Positions 41,563 through 51,200 of a stretch of 64,000 nucleotides of DNA are shown here, in pieces (the stretch's first letter is position 1; the number at the start of each line of letters is the position of its first letter). The position numbers were made by a program, and so were the translations under genes. Under the pieces are notes generated by a model. The model had not been told where the DNA came from, made no database searches, and saw only the letters and a list, made by a program, of their open reading frames with translations. Location: positions 1-64,000 of the IMG/VR virus record IMGVR_UViG_3300046777_001438; one strand, written 5' to 3'. The DNA comes from a virus.

Positions 41563-41754
41563 ATGCCAGAGAATAAATTCAACTACTTTGCTGTTGTCAC
41601 AACGACATTGGTAAAGGCCAAGAACCAGCAGGATGCACAGAAGGTTGCTTTGAACCGTCGTGGTGTAGCTGGTGAGCGTCTTTTTCAGTCAACTGACATC
41701 GAGCGTATTTCTTCAGTAGAAGCACGCAAGCAAATCGAAAAGTTGGGCGAGTAA
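41563..41754 (+). CDS. Small VKAKN-domain protein
   Basis: The 63-residue protein (YFAVVTTTLVKAKNQQDAQK) resembles the first 55 residues of the metallophosphoesterase at 12738 (LFLVTKTHIVKAKNMKHARS), with the same spacing of VKAKN, Ala and a later V-x-G. It has an AAGGA site and is followed directly by a strong terminator. Codon use is relatively rich in CGT/CGC. Function unknown; it may bind a shared partner or ligand. Confidence 0.65.
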   Translation: MPENKFNYFAVVTTTLVKAKNQQDAQKVALNRRGVAGERLFQSTDIERISSVEARKQIEKLGE

Positions 41755-41764
41755 TTTATTAACC

Positions 41765-41799
41765 TGTGGGGCTGGATTAACCTTCAGCCCCACATTATT
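41765..41799 (+). terminator. Intrinsic terminator
   Basis: A 10-bp perfect stem TGTGGGGCTG / CAGCCCCACA encloses a 10-nt loop and is followed by TTATTTT. It lies between the VKAKN-domain gene and the glycosyltransferase at 41811. Confidence 0.85.
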
Positions 41800-41810
41800 T
41801 TGGGAGTTTT

Positions 41811-42512
41811 ATGATAATAGCTCAGATGGTTGGAAGAAATGAATCTTCCAAATACTTAAAAGAAGTACTAGAAAGACTTAAGCAACAGGTAGACAAGATA
41901 GTTTTCACTGACGACTGTTCAGATGATAATACAGCAGAAATAGCTGCGTTGTACGCACATGTCTACGTAAATGAAGAACCACTTTTTACAGTTAATGAGG
42001 GTGCGCTAAGAGCAAAAGCTTGGGCCAACCTAGAACAACATGCCTCAGAGGGTGACTGGATCATAGCTATCGACTGTGACGAGATGCTGTACGATGCAAA
42101 AGATATAAGTACTGTATCTGTTAAGCATGTTCTTGATCAGTCGCCATACGATGTAGTTAATGTACGCTTCTATCATATGTGGAACGAAACACAGTACAGA
42201 GTAGATAAGCTTTGGGCACCAAACAACAGTTCTAGAATCTTTAGGTTTAAGAATGGTGGAAAGTTTTTGGACAGAAAACTAGCCTGTGGCTCAGAACCAA
42301 CGTACGTTGTAGAGGACATCAGAAGAAGAAACTACTGGGTCCATTCAGGTCTTGTTATGCAGCATCTAGGGTATACCAAGGATGCAGATAAGCAACTAAA
42401 GCATACAAGATATATGAATCTAGACAAAGGCGAGTTCCATAATATTAAACACATTGAATCAATAGTAGATCCTAATCCAACTCTTATAACTTGGGGAAAT
42501 TTCGGAATATGA
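41811..42512 (+). CDS. Family 2-type glycosyltransferase
   Basis: The 233-residue protein begins IIAQMVGRNESSKYLKEVLE and has FTDDCSDDNTAEIA (about 32), then WIIAIDCDEMLY (about 83), where DCDE is the metal-binding D-x-D. The C-terminal half has conserved-looking WNETQYRVDKLW. It may act with the 39517 enzyme on the same glycan. It is downstream of a terminator, with a GGAG site before ATG, and overlaps the next gene by 4 nt (ATGA). Confidence 0.85.
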   Translation: MIIAQMVGRNESSKYLKEVLERLKQQVDKIVFTDDCSDDNTAEIAALYAHVYVNEEPLFTVNEGALRAKAWANLEQHASEGDWIIAIDCDEMLYDAKDISTVSVKHVLDQSPYDVVNVRFYHMWNETQYRVDKLWAPNNSSRIFRFKNGGKFLDRKLACGSEPTYVVEDIRRRNYWVHSGLVMQHLGYTKDADKQLKHTRYMNLDKGEFHNIKHIESIVDPNPTLITWGNFGI

Positions 42513-43159
42513 AAACACATAATGCAGTAGAAACAATCAAAAAGGTATCTCTGATGCTGGAAAGAAAAGAAAAGTTTGCTTTTGTTACATATACAAGATC
42601 AGCAATCTTTACTTTAACTGGAGAGCTAAAGGGAGAAAAGAAACCACCAAAGAATTTTGTAAAACTTCTTTCTGACGGCATGCAAAAGAAGGATCCTAAC
42701 TTTATCAAAGCTGCACAGAGAGACCTTATGCTTTCAAGTTCAGATAAGCTCGGTAGCCTAAATATAAAAGGTACAGAATTTTACGATCCAGCTTTTCTTG
42801 AAGTGTATATTAATAATAACTATGACATTTTTAAGACATTTGTTTCGTGGTATTTTAAAAATACAAAGGCTATTGTTGTTTCTTTCCAAAACCAAAACTA
42901 CATCGGAAAGTACTTCTCTGTTGATTCTGTATTCATTCAAGTTCCTTACAATGATTTCTATTCAAGAATAGATTCTATTACAGAAGAGATAAAGTCACAC
43001 AAGAATGACTTTGACCTATGCATCTTTGATTGCCCTATGCTTAGTGCTGCTTTAGCAGTTCAGGTTTGGGACAATACAGATATGTCAATTATTGACCTGG
43101 GCAGAACCCTAACTGTAGCTAGAGCATTGGCAAAAAATAATGACAGAGCGAGACAATAA
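42509..43159 (+). CDS. Possible GT-D-type glycosyltransferase
   Basis: The 216-residue reading starts at ATG 42509, overlapping the upstream stop as ATGA; an upstream TTG would put a CGG codon in frame and is unneeded. The N-terminal region (KEKFAFVTYTRSAIFTLTGE) and the C-terminal IFDCPMLSAALAVQVWDN and MSIIDLGRTL resemble GT-D-fold glycosyltransferases, where a residue pattern near the N-terminus reads R-x-G-E-like. This is a weak resemblance. Position between a glycosyltransferase and a nuclease is the only other support. Confidence 0.35.
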   Translation: MKTHNAVETIKKVSLMLERKEKFAFVTYTRSAIFTLTGELKGEKKPPKNFVKLLSDGMQKKDPNFIKAAQRDLMLSSSDKLGSLNIKGTEFYDPAFLEVYINNNYDIFKTFVSWYFKNTKAIVVSFQNQNYIGKYFSVDSVFIQVPYNDFYSRIDSITEEIKSHKNDFDLCIFDCPMLSAALAVQVWDNTDMSIIDLGRTLTVARALAKNNDRARQ

Positions 43160-43793
43160 AGCTTACGCTAATTTAAATGCAAAGATAATTAATCTTTTAT
43201 TTGAAACAGATAAGTCTATAGCTAAAGTTGCGGAAGAATTGTCTATGACAAGCGCGCAACTAAACAAAATCATAACTAAACTTGGTTTAGGTTGGGTCAA
43301 AGACCATAGACGAAAAATGTCTAAGGGCCAGACTGTTCTAACTAGCATAATGCAAAAGCTTATCCCAAATGAAACTATCATCAATGAGTATCATTTGGGA
43401 GAAAGATTAAAGCTAGATGTCTACTGTCCTCAGTATAAACTTGGTGCTGAATTCCATGGCATACAGCACTTTGAGTACACAGAAAGATTCTTTGATACAA
43501 GAGATGATTTTTTGGAAGCTCAAAAAAGAGATCTAAGAAAAGTACAACTCTGCGAAGAGCAGGGTATTGCTCTTGTTGTTTTTAGATACGATGATAAGCT
43601 TACTGAAGAGTCTGTTTATGATAGAATACTTACCGCAATTAAGTCAGCTGGCACAGAGCCAATAGTTAAAAAGCGAAAGAGCATCAAGCATAATCCGACA
43701 TATCAAATAGCCAAAAAGAAAAACTCGGAAAAGAAAAAAGCATTATACAAAGAGCTAAAAGAAAAGCGTAAAAATGACAGAAAACCAAACTGA
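43140..43793 (+). CDS. HTH plus Vsr-like/PD-(D/E)XK endonuclease
   Basis: The 217-residue protein has an N-terminal helix-turn-helix-like segment (SIAKVAEELSMTSAQLNKII, about 25-45). A nuclease-like core follows: LKLDVYCPQYKLGAEFHGIQ (about 88-107), then KRDLRKVQLCEEQGIALVVF (about 128-147). The Asp, Glu and His placement fits Vsr-type or EDxHD homing-like PD-(D/E)XK nucleases. The tail is very Lys-rich. It overlaps both neighbours by 20 nt. It could be a free-standing homing endonuclease or a repair/recombination nuclease. Confidence 0.6.
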   Translation: MTERDNKAYANLNAKIINLLFETDKSIAKVAEELSMTSAQLNKIITKLGLGWVKDHRRKMSKGQTVLTSIMQKLIPNETIINEYHLGERLKLDVYCPQYKLGAEFHGIQHFEYTERFFDTRDDFLEAQKRDLRKVQLCEEQGIALVVFRYDDKLTEESVYDRILTAIKSAGTEPIVKKRKSIKHNPTYQIAKKKNSEKKKALYKELKEKRKNDRKPN

Positions 43794-45240
43794 AGACAAA
43801 CAAGAGTATCCAATTGAATACCAAGTGTTTGCCCTGTCGTTCAAGAACCCAGGATCAATAGCTTACTTCGATGCTCAATTGCCTGATGAAATAGTCGGCG
43901 CGATACATGGTCAGTCAGGTATACATGAGTTTTATAAAGCAATGCTCTCGTACTACCATGCTACAAAGCGTGAGATTGTAGATCCAATTGCTTTTAAATC
44001 TTGGCTAGAGTCTGAAACAGATATCCATTCTGCTCTTGGTGGTTCTTCTGGTGTAGATACAATGATAGGCGTTATCTTAAATTTAGAAACGTCAGATCAT
44101 GAATCTATTTCTCAGCTGCTAAAGCATAAGGCAAACAAAAGAAAACAGCTGGATATACTTCAAGAATTACATCTTTTGCTCACCCAAAAGGGAGAGAAGA
44201 ACACAAAAGATATAGCAAGAATATCTGAAATAACTGGGGAAATAAAAAACTTAGAAAATGATTTAAACTTTGATCCACTAGATAGCGTTGCTACAGCTGT
44301 TGATATTTCAAAGAGAGCAGCCTCACTACTGGAGATTCCAAGCTTCTTGCCCACCCAGTACAAGTCCTTAAACAGAGCTATGGGCTACACTGATGATGGT
44401 GGGTTCTTTAGAGGTGCTGTTCATGCGATCATAGCACCATCTGGAAAAGGAAAGAGTACATTTGCAAAGTGTCTCATTAATCATTGGGCAGATACTGGAC
44501 ACAAGGTTCTGTATGTTAACTTTGAGGAAGCAGTTCCTCACTGGGAGCGCGTGCTTATGACTCAGATTATTGAAAAGAACGTATATGCAGAAGCTGCAAA
44601 CTGGAACGAGAAAGAAAAATCTGAAAACTTAGCTAAGTTTAAATCAAAGCTAGATGAGTGGGGCGACAGATTCATGGTTAAGCATGACCCAGATACTCCT
44701 TACTTCGAAGACTTAGAAAAATGGTTTAGAAGTATTATGGGACATTCTGAGCTTATACCAGATGTTATTGTGATCGACACCATTCAATCAATGTTCACCA
44801 AAGGCGGTAAGGGTAAACCACGCTGGGGCGAATTCGAAGAGATGATGGTTAGATTAGAAAAGTTAGCAAGAGACATGGATTGTGTTTTGATAATTACAGC
44901 TCAAGAAAACTCCAACAGAATGAAAGAAAGAAGAGAGGTAGTTCAGCAGTCTGACACTGGAGGTTCACTTTCGATCCAGCAAAAATGTGCTGTTACTATT
45001 TTCATCACCGAAAAGAAGTTAATCAGTGGTGATGACTCTGAGGATGAAAACATAATGCAATTGCAGATTCCTAAAAATAGAATTACAGGCTCAACATACA
45101 CATACAATTCTCCGCTAGTTAAATACATAGATCAGTACAAAAAATATGTAGAGTATGAACCAATAACAAGCGAGTCCTATTCAAAGATAGTTAACTCTGA
45201 TGATATTAAAGAACTAATTGAGAGCATAAATATACTCTAA
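43774..45240 (+). CDS. Replicative DnaB-like helicase
   Basis: The 488-residue protein unwinds DNA at the phage fork. An N-terminal DnaB-N-like helical region (residues 1-130) is followed by a RecA-type core: Walker A APSGKGKST (about 221-229), a catalytic Glu-containing VNFEEAVPHWERV segment, Walker B PDVIVIDTIQ (about 328-337), and TAQENSNRMKERREV (about 371). Size and order fit DnaB/gp41-type helicases. It is followed by nuclease, HD hydrolase and primase genes and precedes DnaE, so this is the core replisome block. Confidence 0.85.
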   Translation: MTENQTEDKQEYPIEYQVFALSFKNPGSIAYFDAQLPDEIVGAIHGQSGIHEFYKAMLSYYHATKREIVDPIAFKSWLESETDIHSALGGSSGVDTMIGVILNLETSDHESISQLLKHKANKRKQLDILQELHLLLTQKGEKNTKDIARISEITGEIKNLENDLNFDPLDSVATAVDISKRAASLLEIPSFLPTQYKSLNRAMGYTDDGGFFRGAVHAIIAPSGKGKSTFAKCLINHWADTGHKVLYVNFEEAVPHWERVLMTQIIEKNVYAEAANWNEKEKSENLAKFKSKLDEWGDRFMVKHDPDTPYFEDLEKWFRSIMGHSELIPDVIVIDTIQSMFTKGGKGKPRWGEFEEMMVRLEKLARDMDCVLIITAQENSNRMKERREVVQQSDTGGSLSIQQKCAVTIFITEKKLISGDDSEDENIMQLQIPKNRITGSTYTYNSPLVKYIDQYKKYVEYEPITSESYSKIVNSDDIKELIESINIL

Positions 45241-45247
45241 GGAAAAC

Positions 45248-46042
45248 ATGATACAAATAGAAACACAGCAATTAAAAGATTTTCAAACATGCGAAAGATT
45301 GTATGACTTTAGGCACTTGCAAAATTTACCAGAAACTATTGGCGAAAGAAAATTAAACTCACTTAAGTTTGAGAGTACAATCAAGGCAGTGGTTAATCAC
45401 TTCTTTTATCAGAAACAAAATGGAAGAACACCGTCTTATGCATCCCTATTGCACAAGTGGGAGAAGCTATGGTTCCCCAAGGACACTACGCCATACGACA
45501 TAGTCCATGAACAACATGAGAGCCTGTACGGAAACATGGCTAGCCTTACAAGCAAAGCAGCTTCAGTCTTGCTAGAAGTTGTAGAAAATTTTAGTGATCC
45601 AAATATAATCCCAATGGGTATTGGCCTTGAATATGTTGCACCAGTCACGCCAAATGTTGGGGTGAGTGATATGTTTGACTTGGTGTATCAGAAGAACGGA
45701 AAGATATATGTTGTCAAATGGGTATTTAATCATAAGCTTAAATATGAACACACGTACATCGTAGACTTTTCTTTGATGCATGTGGGATTCTTTAATAAGT
45801 TTGGTAACAAAATTAATATTACAAATTTTGGATACTTTGATTTAATGAATCAAAAATCTGGTTTTAATGAAATCCCAATTCAAAAAGCAGACATTGAGGC
45901 ATTAAAATACTGGTGTGATTCTCTGTATGAGGAAAAGATTTTTCCTTCTAGAAGAGGTCTTACCGCCTACTGCAAAGTATGTCCATACGATAAGCCATGC
46001 TCTAAATGGGTAATGTGGTCAAAGAAAGAAGAAAACAAATGA
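45248..46042 (+). CDS. Cas4/RecB-like PD-(D/E)XK protein with degenerate active site
   Basis: The 264-residue protein begins QQLKDFQTCERLYDFRHL, with Cys at residue 14-17, and ends in CKVCPYDKPCSKW. Together these four Cys match the 4Fe-4S arrangement of Cas4/AddB-type nucleases. The expected D-x(n)-(D/E)-x-K centre is altered: GVSDMFDLVYQKNGKIYVVK has K but lacks the acidic residue before it. The related protein at 52350 has the intact VDYKTGK. This one may therefore bind DNA without cutting it. It is 7 nt from the helicase and overlaps the HD gene by 4 nt. Confidence 0.65.
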   Translation: MIQIETQQLKDFQTCERLYDFRHLQNLPETIGERKLNSLKFESTIKAVVNHFFYQKQNGRTPSYASLLHKWEKLWFPKDTTPYDIVHEQHESLYGNMASLTSKAASVLLEVVENFSDPNIIPMGIGLEYVAPVTPNVGVSDMFDLVYQKNGKIYVVKWVFNHKLKYEHTYIVDFSLMHVGFFNKFGNKINITNFGYFDLMNQKSGFNEIPIQKADIEALKYWCDSLYEEKIFPSRRGLTAYCKVCPYDKPCSKWVMWSKKEENK

Positions 46043-46710
46043 GCAAAAAAGATATGCTAGAAGAAATACTTGCAGAAAAAGTAGTTCATTCTCAAATAAA
46101 AGAAGAGGATATTATTCTTGAACCCCTATTAGATGATATCAATTTAATTGAAGACGAAAACATAAGATCATTTGTAAGATCAATCCTAGTTAGATCTACT
46201 GACTTTTGGCTCATGCCATCAAGCTTTTCTGGCAAGTATCATCCCAAAGATGAGCATGGAGTAGGCGGGAATGTCCTGCACACAAAAAGAGTTATGCGTG
46301 TGGCAAAAATTCTTTCTGAATCATATGGATTGACTGACGAAGAAAAAGACATGGTCTTTGCTGCTTCCTTGCTACATGATATTAGAAAAGGCAATAGAAA
46401 TCCTGATAGCGATAAATTCACATATGACCCAATGCATCCTTATACTGTGGGTCAGTTTGTTCGCAAGTGCCAGGAAGATGATAAGAAGTTTGCTTCCGAG
46501 TCCCAATCCTCAACGCTATATTTATCTGAAGATACTGTCCAAGCAATTTTAAGATTAGTTAGATGTCACCTTGGCCCGTGGTCTCCAGTTCCAGAAACAA
46601 CTCCTGTAACATACCTGGACATGATAGTCCATATTGCAGACAACGTAGCTTCTAAGGTAGACTATATAGTCGACGGAGAAAATATAAAAGAAGACAGATG
46701 GAATGTTTAA
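46039..46710 (+). CDS. HD-domain phosphohydrolase
   Basis: The 223-residue reading starts at ATG 46039 (ATGA overlap with the upstream stop); a start at 46006 would overlap more. HD features are NVLHTKRVMRVAKIL (about 76), SLLHDIRKGN (about 114), HPYTVGQFV (about 133), a His in RLVRCHLGPW (about 178) and YLDMIVHIADNVAS (about 195). The substrate is unknown: dNTP, oligonucleotide or signalling nucleotide. It sits in the replication operon, so a nucleotide-related role is plausible. Confidence 0.8.
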   Translation: MSKKDMLEEILAEKVVHSQIKEEDIILEPLLDDINLIEDENIRSFVRSILVRSTDFWLMPSSFSGKYHPKDEHGVGGNVLHTKRVMRVAKILSESYGLTDEEKDMVFAASLLHDIRKGNRNPDSDKFTYDPMHPYTVGQFVRKCQEDDKKFASESQSSTLYLSEDTVQAILRLVRCHLGPWSPVPETTPVTYLDMIVHIADNVASKVDYIVDGENIKEDRWNV

Positions 46711-46879
46711 ATCAGATACAGATAATATTCTTTTAAAAAGATTTACTATAGCAAAAAAGCTGGAGTATTTTATTGAAGAATCTATTTATTATAGGACTCA
46801 CTCCGATTCTATGGAGGTAAGTTCAAGAAAAGTTTTATGGCAGTTGTCTGACTCAGATGGAAGAGCTGAAGTTAAATGA
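46703..46879 (+). CDS. Small unknown protein between HD and primase genes
   Basis: A 58-residue protein from ATG 46703 overlaps the HD gene end by 8 nt and the primase start by 4 nt (ATGA). Its sequence (LLKRFTIAKKLEYFIEESIY) is helical and mixed in charge. The overlap on both sides is typical of a real coupled gene. Not recognised. Confidence 0.6.
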   Translation: MFKSDTDNILLKRFTIAKKLEYFIEESIYYRTHSDSMEVSSRKVLWQLSDSDGRAEVK

Positions 46880-48069
46880 AGATCAATGAAGATAATAAAT
46901 TCTTATCAAAGTGGAGCATGTACGAGGTCGCTAGATATGTCCCATCTCTAGAAAGAGTTATACGAGATAAGAATAAGATATTATCTATTAATGAGATACC
47001 AGAGTATGCGCAAGCAAATGGGAATACTGGTATCTACACGTCTGTATTTGCCTACGACACAGCAGATTTTGAAAAAGCGACTAGATTAGGTCCGTTATAT
47101 TTTGATATAGACAATAAAGATTTTGAGATCGCTAAGAGCGATTGCATCAAGCTATATGAACACTTGTTAAAGTACATCCCTGCTGAGTCAATACTCGTTT
47201 ACTTTACTGGTAAAAAGGGATTTCACATAGAGTGTGAGCCAATTGCTTTGGGCATAAGTCCTGGCAATAATCTTCCTAAAGTTTTTAGATACATAGCCAC
47301 AGACTTGGTTAAAAAGTTGTCACTATCTAGCTTAGATTTCAGTGTTTACGATCTTAGAAGAATGTGGAGATTAGCTGGATCTATACATCAGGACACCAAA
47401 CTCCATAAGACTCTACTGAATCCTTACAACGGTGATAAAAATTACTTGTATGAAGATTTTGATACAGTAAAACAGTACGCTTCTGATAAGCGTTCATTGG
47501 ATATCGCAGAACAATCATTTAGCTACAAAGCAAATGAATGGTACAGAGAAAATATTTACAACTTAGAAGAAGATGCTAAGAAAAAAGATAATCCATTAGA
47601 ATACTTTAACAAGTATGGGTCAAAAGCATTTAAGTCTTTAACCCCATCAGCTAAGGTCTTTGACAAAGATGCACTAATCCATAGCTGTAGTGCAATTAAA
47701 CGCCTGCATGAACAAGCAGAGCAAACACATTATCTAGAGCATGAAGCAAGATTATTCTTATGTTCTATATTAACCTATACAGAAGATTCAATAAAATATC
47801 TTCATGAGATCTTAAGTAACTGTCACGACTATAATTTCGAAAAGTCTTCTGCTCATATCAATGACTGGATAAAGAGAAGACAAATGGGGATTGGTGGCAG
47901 ACCGTACACATGTGACAGAGCTAACTCTGTTGGTGTTGGTTGTGGAGAATGTAATTTAGAAAAAAAGAATAAGTGGGCTCAGATTGGCAACAAGTATGTT
48001 GAGACAACTGAAAAGTCTTCACCTTCTCCAATAAGATACGCATATAAGACAATAAAAAAGGAGGACTGA
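46876..48069 (+). CDS. Archaeo-eukaryotic-type (AEP) DNA primase
   Basis: The 397-residue protein has AEP motifs: LYFDIDNKDF (about 75-84) with the catalytic Asp pair, TGKKGFHIECEP (about 110-121) for nucleotide binding, and RMWRLAGSIHQDTKLHK (about 161-177). The C-terminus has a Cys-rich segment (TCDRANSVGVGCGECNLEKK), a probable zinc-binding or Fe-S site. It would make primers for the DnaE-type polymerase at 48276. Translation is coupled to the upstream small gene. Confidence 0.85.
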   Translation: MKINEDNKFLSKWSMYEVARYVPSLERVIRDKNKILSINEIPEYAQANGNTGIYTSVFAYDTADFEKATRLGPLYFDIDNKDFEIAKSDCIKLYEHLLKYIPAESILVYFTGKKGFHIECEPIALGISPGNNLPKVFRYIATDLVKKLSLSSLDFSVYDLRRMWRLAGSIHQDTKLHKTLLNPYNGDKNYLYEDFDTVKQYASDKRSLDIAEQSFSYKANEWYRENIYNLEEDAKKKDNPLEYFNKYGSKAFKSLTPSAKVFDKDALIHSCSAIKRLHEQAEQTHYLEHEARLFLCSILTYTEDSIKYLHEILSNCHDYNFEKSSAHINDWIKRRQMGIGGRPYTCDRANSVGVGCGECNLEKKNKWAQIGNKYVETTEKSSPSPIRYAYKTIKKED

Positions 48070-48071
48070 CA

Positions 48072-48275
48072 ATGCCAATAAAAGATCCAGATGATGTAAT
48101 AGGAGTTTGTTCTGAATGCAAATCAGATCAACCCATGAGATACATGTATAATAGTCCGTTCGCCCAACAGGGTAAGCCAGTTATATGTAAATATTGTGGC
48201 GGAGTAGTTATTATAACTTATAGAGAAACTAGAGATGATTCTATTGATGGATCAGATAGAGAAAGAGGACTTTAA
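48072..48275 (+). CDS. Zinc-ribbon small protein
   Basis: A 67-residue protein with CSECKS and CKYCGG, a two-CxxC zinc ribbon. It has a strong AAGGAGG site and lies between primase and polymerase genes. It may bind nucleic acid or a replisome partner. Confidence 0.7.
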   Translation: MPIKDPDDVIGVCSECKSDQPMRYMYNSPFAQQGKPVICKYCGGVVIITYRETRDDSIDGSDRERGL

Positions 48276-51200
48276 TTGAAGAACTGGACCAATCTCCACA
48301 ACCATACTACCTTCTCCATGCTTGACGGGCACGGTAAGGTGGAGCAGTATTTTGCTAAGGCAAAAGACTTAGGGATGATTGGTCTTGCTACAACAGATCA
48401 TGGGAACATACACTCTTGGCTAGACTTCTACGATGCTGGGACATCAGCTGGAGTGAAGCCTATACTTGGCTCTGAGTTTTATCAAGCCAGAAAATCAAGA
48501 TTTGATAGAGATGAAGAAGAAAGATCTGGCCCTGCAAAAAATGAATGGGAACAAAGAGGCCCGTATCACATAACAATCCTTGCTAAAAATAATACTGGCT
48601 ATCATAATATAATTAAAATGTCTTCTAGATCATACTTAGAGGGCTACTATGTCAAGCCAAGAATAGATCATCAGCTAATTGCTGAACACTCTGATGGGAT
48701 CATCGTTCTTTCAGGATGCCTTAACGGAGAAGTTGCACAAGCGCTCTTAAGAGGTGACTCAAAGTTTGCTCTCGAATCAGCAGCGAAGATGCAAGACATA
48801 GTTGGAAAAGAAAACTATTTTATAGAGATACAAAACCATGGCTTAGCCGAGCAGATAAAAATAACTCAAGGTTTAATTGATATAGCTCAAGCCATCGGGG
48901 CAAAAATAGTTCCTACTGGCGACTGTCACTACGTTCATAAAGAAGACGCAAGAGCACATGACATTATGCTTTGCGTGTCCACTAACTCTAATATACACAC
49001 TGAAAATAGATTTTCTTTCAGCGGAGACAATTTTTATTTAAAATCATATGATGAAATGTCATCAGTCTTTTCTGAAGACTGGCTAAAAAATACTTTAGAT
49101 ATTTCTTCAATGGTAGATGTTAACTTAAAATTTGGAGAATTATACTTTCCACATTTTCCTTTACCAGATAAAACAAATACAAATGATTATCTTGATTCTT
49201 TGGCATGGGAGGGGCTTAAGAAAAAGTATGGTGATCCTCTTCCAGATGAAGTTTTGACTAGAGCACAGCATGAGCTAAGAGTTGTTAAGGACATGGGATA
49301 CCCAGAATATTTTTTGGTTGTTTCTGACTTGGTTCAGTGGGCTAAGTCTAATGACATTAGAGTTGGTTGGGGTAGAGGCTCGGCTGCAGGAAGTATTCTT
49401 TCATACGCCTTAGGCATAACAAACCTTGACCCACTTAAGTTTGGTTTGATGTTTGAGAGATTCTTGGTAGAGGGAAGAAAGTCAATGCCCGACATCGACC
49501 TAGACTTTGATGATAGATTCAGAGACAAGGTTATCAATTACGCCAAAGAAAAATATGGAGATGATAAAGTAGCTCATATTTGTACCTTTAATAAAACTGG
49601 GGCAAGACAATCAATTCGAGACGCTGCAAGAGCATTGGCGTATGATTTCATAGGTGGCGATAAGGTAGCCAAACTAGTTCCAGCGCCTGTCCTAGGCGTT
49701 GCTAAGAGCCTCTCAGAGTGTATGGAGACCCCTGAGTTCAAGGACCTGTATGAATCAGATGACGACGCCAAGCTGATAGTAGATGCCGCTTTTGGTTTAG
49801 AGGGTTTGATTAGACAAACGGGAATGCACGCAGCTGGCGTTGTTATTTCTCGAGAACCACTAACAGAATACCTACCCATAATGAAAAAAGGAGCCGATAG
49901 TCCGGTTATCACTCAGTGGGACATGGGTAGAGTAGAGCAATGCGGGCTACTCAAGATTGACTTCTTGGGCCTTAGAAACTTGGGCGTGATTGACCACTGC
50001 ATTAAATTGATCCATAAAAATAAAGATGTTTTAATAGACGTAGACAAAATACCATTAGATGATTATAAGACGTATCAAGAACTCTGTAAGGGTAACGCCA
50101 TAGGTGTTTTCCAGCTTGAGTCAACTGGCATGCGTGAGCTGATGGTGCAGTTGCAGCCGCAAACAGTTCAAGACATAATGGCATTGATCTCATTGTATAG
50201 ACCAGGTCCCATGGGTTCTGGAATGGATAAGCTTTATATTTCTAGAAAGCACTCTAGATCTTCTATTGAGTATGACCACCCAAACTTAGAAAAAGTTCTA
50301 GGGCCGTCCTTGGGCATCATGCTTTATCAAGAAGATGTTCTTGGAGTAGCTAGAGAGCTGGCTGGATTTTCTACGGCAGAAGCAGATGATCTAAGAAAGG
50401 TTATCGGCAAAAAACTCATGGACAAGATCGCTTTGTTCAGAGGCAAGTTTGTAAAAGGCTGCATGGAGAATTCTTCTATTAGTGAAGATAAAGCTAATAA
50501 AATATATTCTGATATAGAATACTTCGGAGGATATGGATTTAACAGAGCACACGCTGCAAGTTACGCCATGATTTCTTACATAACAGCTTACTTAAAAGCC
50601 AATTACACAGCAGAATATATGGCAGCTCTTCTTTCTTCTGTAACGGGAAACAAAGATAAGCTAGCTTTGTACTTATCAGATTGTAGAAAGCTTGGCATAA
50701 AAGTTTTAAGTCCTTCTATTAATAAGTCGGTAGAAGATTTTGCAGTGATTAGTGACTCAGAAATTATATTTGGCTTGTCAGCTATCAATGGGATAGGAAC
50801 CGCTGTATCCGAAGCGATACTCTCCTCTAGAGATAGTGGCCATCCGTATACTTCAATGCACGACTTCTTGAGAAGAACTGGTGCAGCGGTGTTAAAAAAA
50901 TCTACCCTAGAACATCTATCAAATGCTGGAGCTTTTGATGAATTAATAACTGAAGTCTTTGATCAGGATTTTGGAAGACAGACTGAGCTTAATCTTTTGG
51001 AAAAAGAAAAAGAAGAATTAGGTATATATGTATCCAAGAATCCAGTTGATGGTGTTTGGGATCTTCTTTCCAAGAATATAGATTACGAAATAATAGATAT
51101 AGCAGATCTTCCAGCTGGTTCTAGAGTTAATATTGGCGGAATTATTTCTTCGTCAAAGAAAATGATCACCAAAAAAGGTGCAAAGATGTATAAGTTTAAT

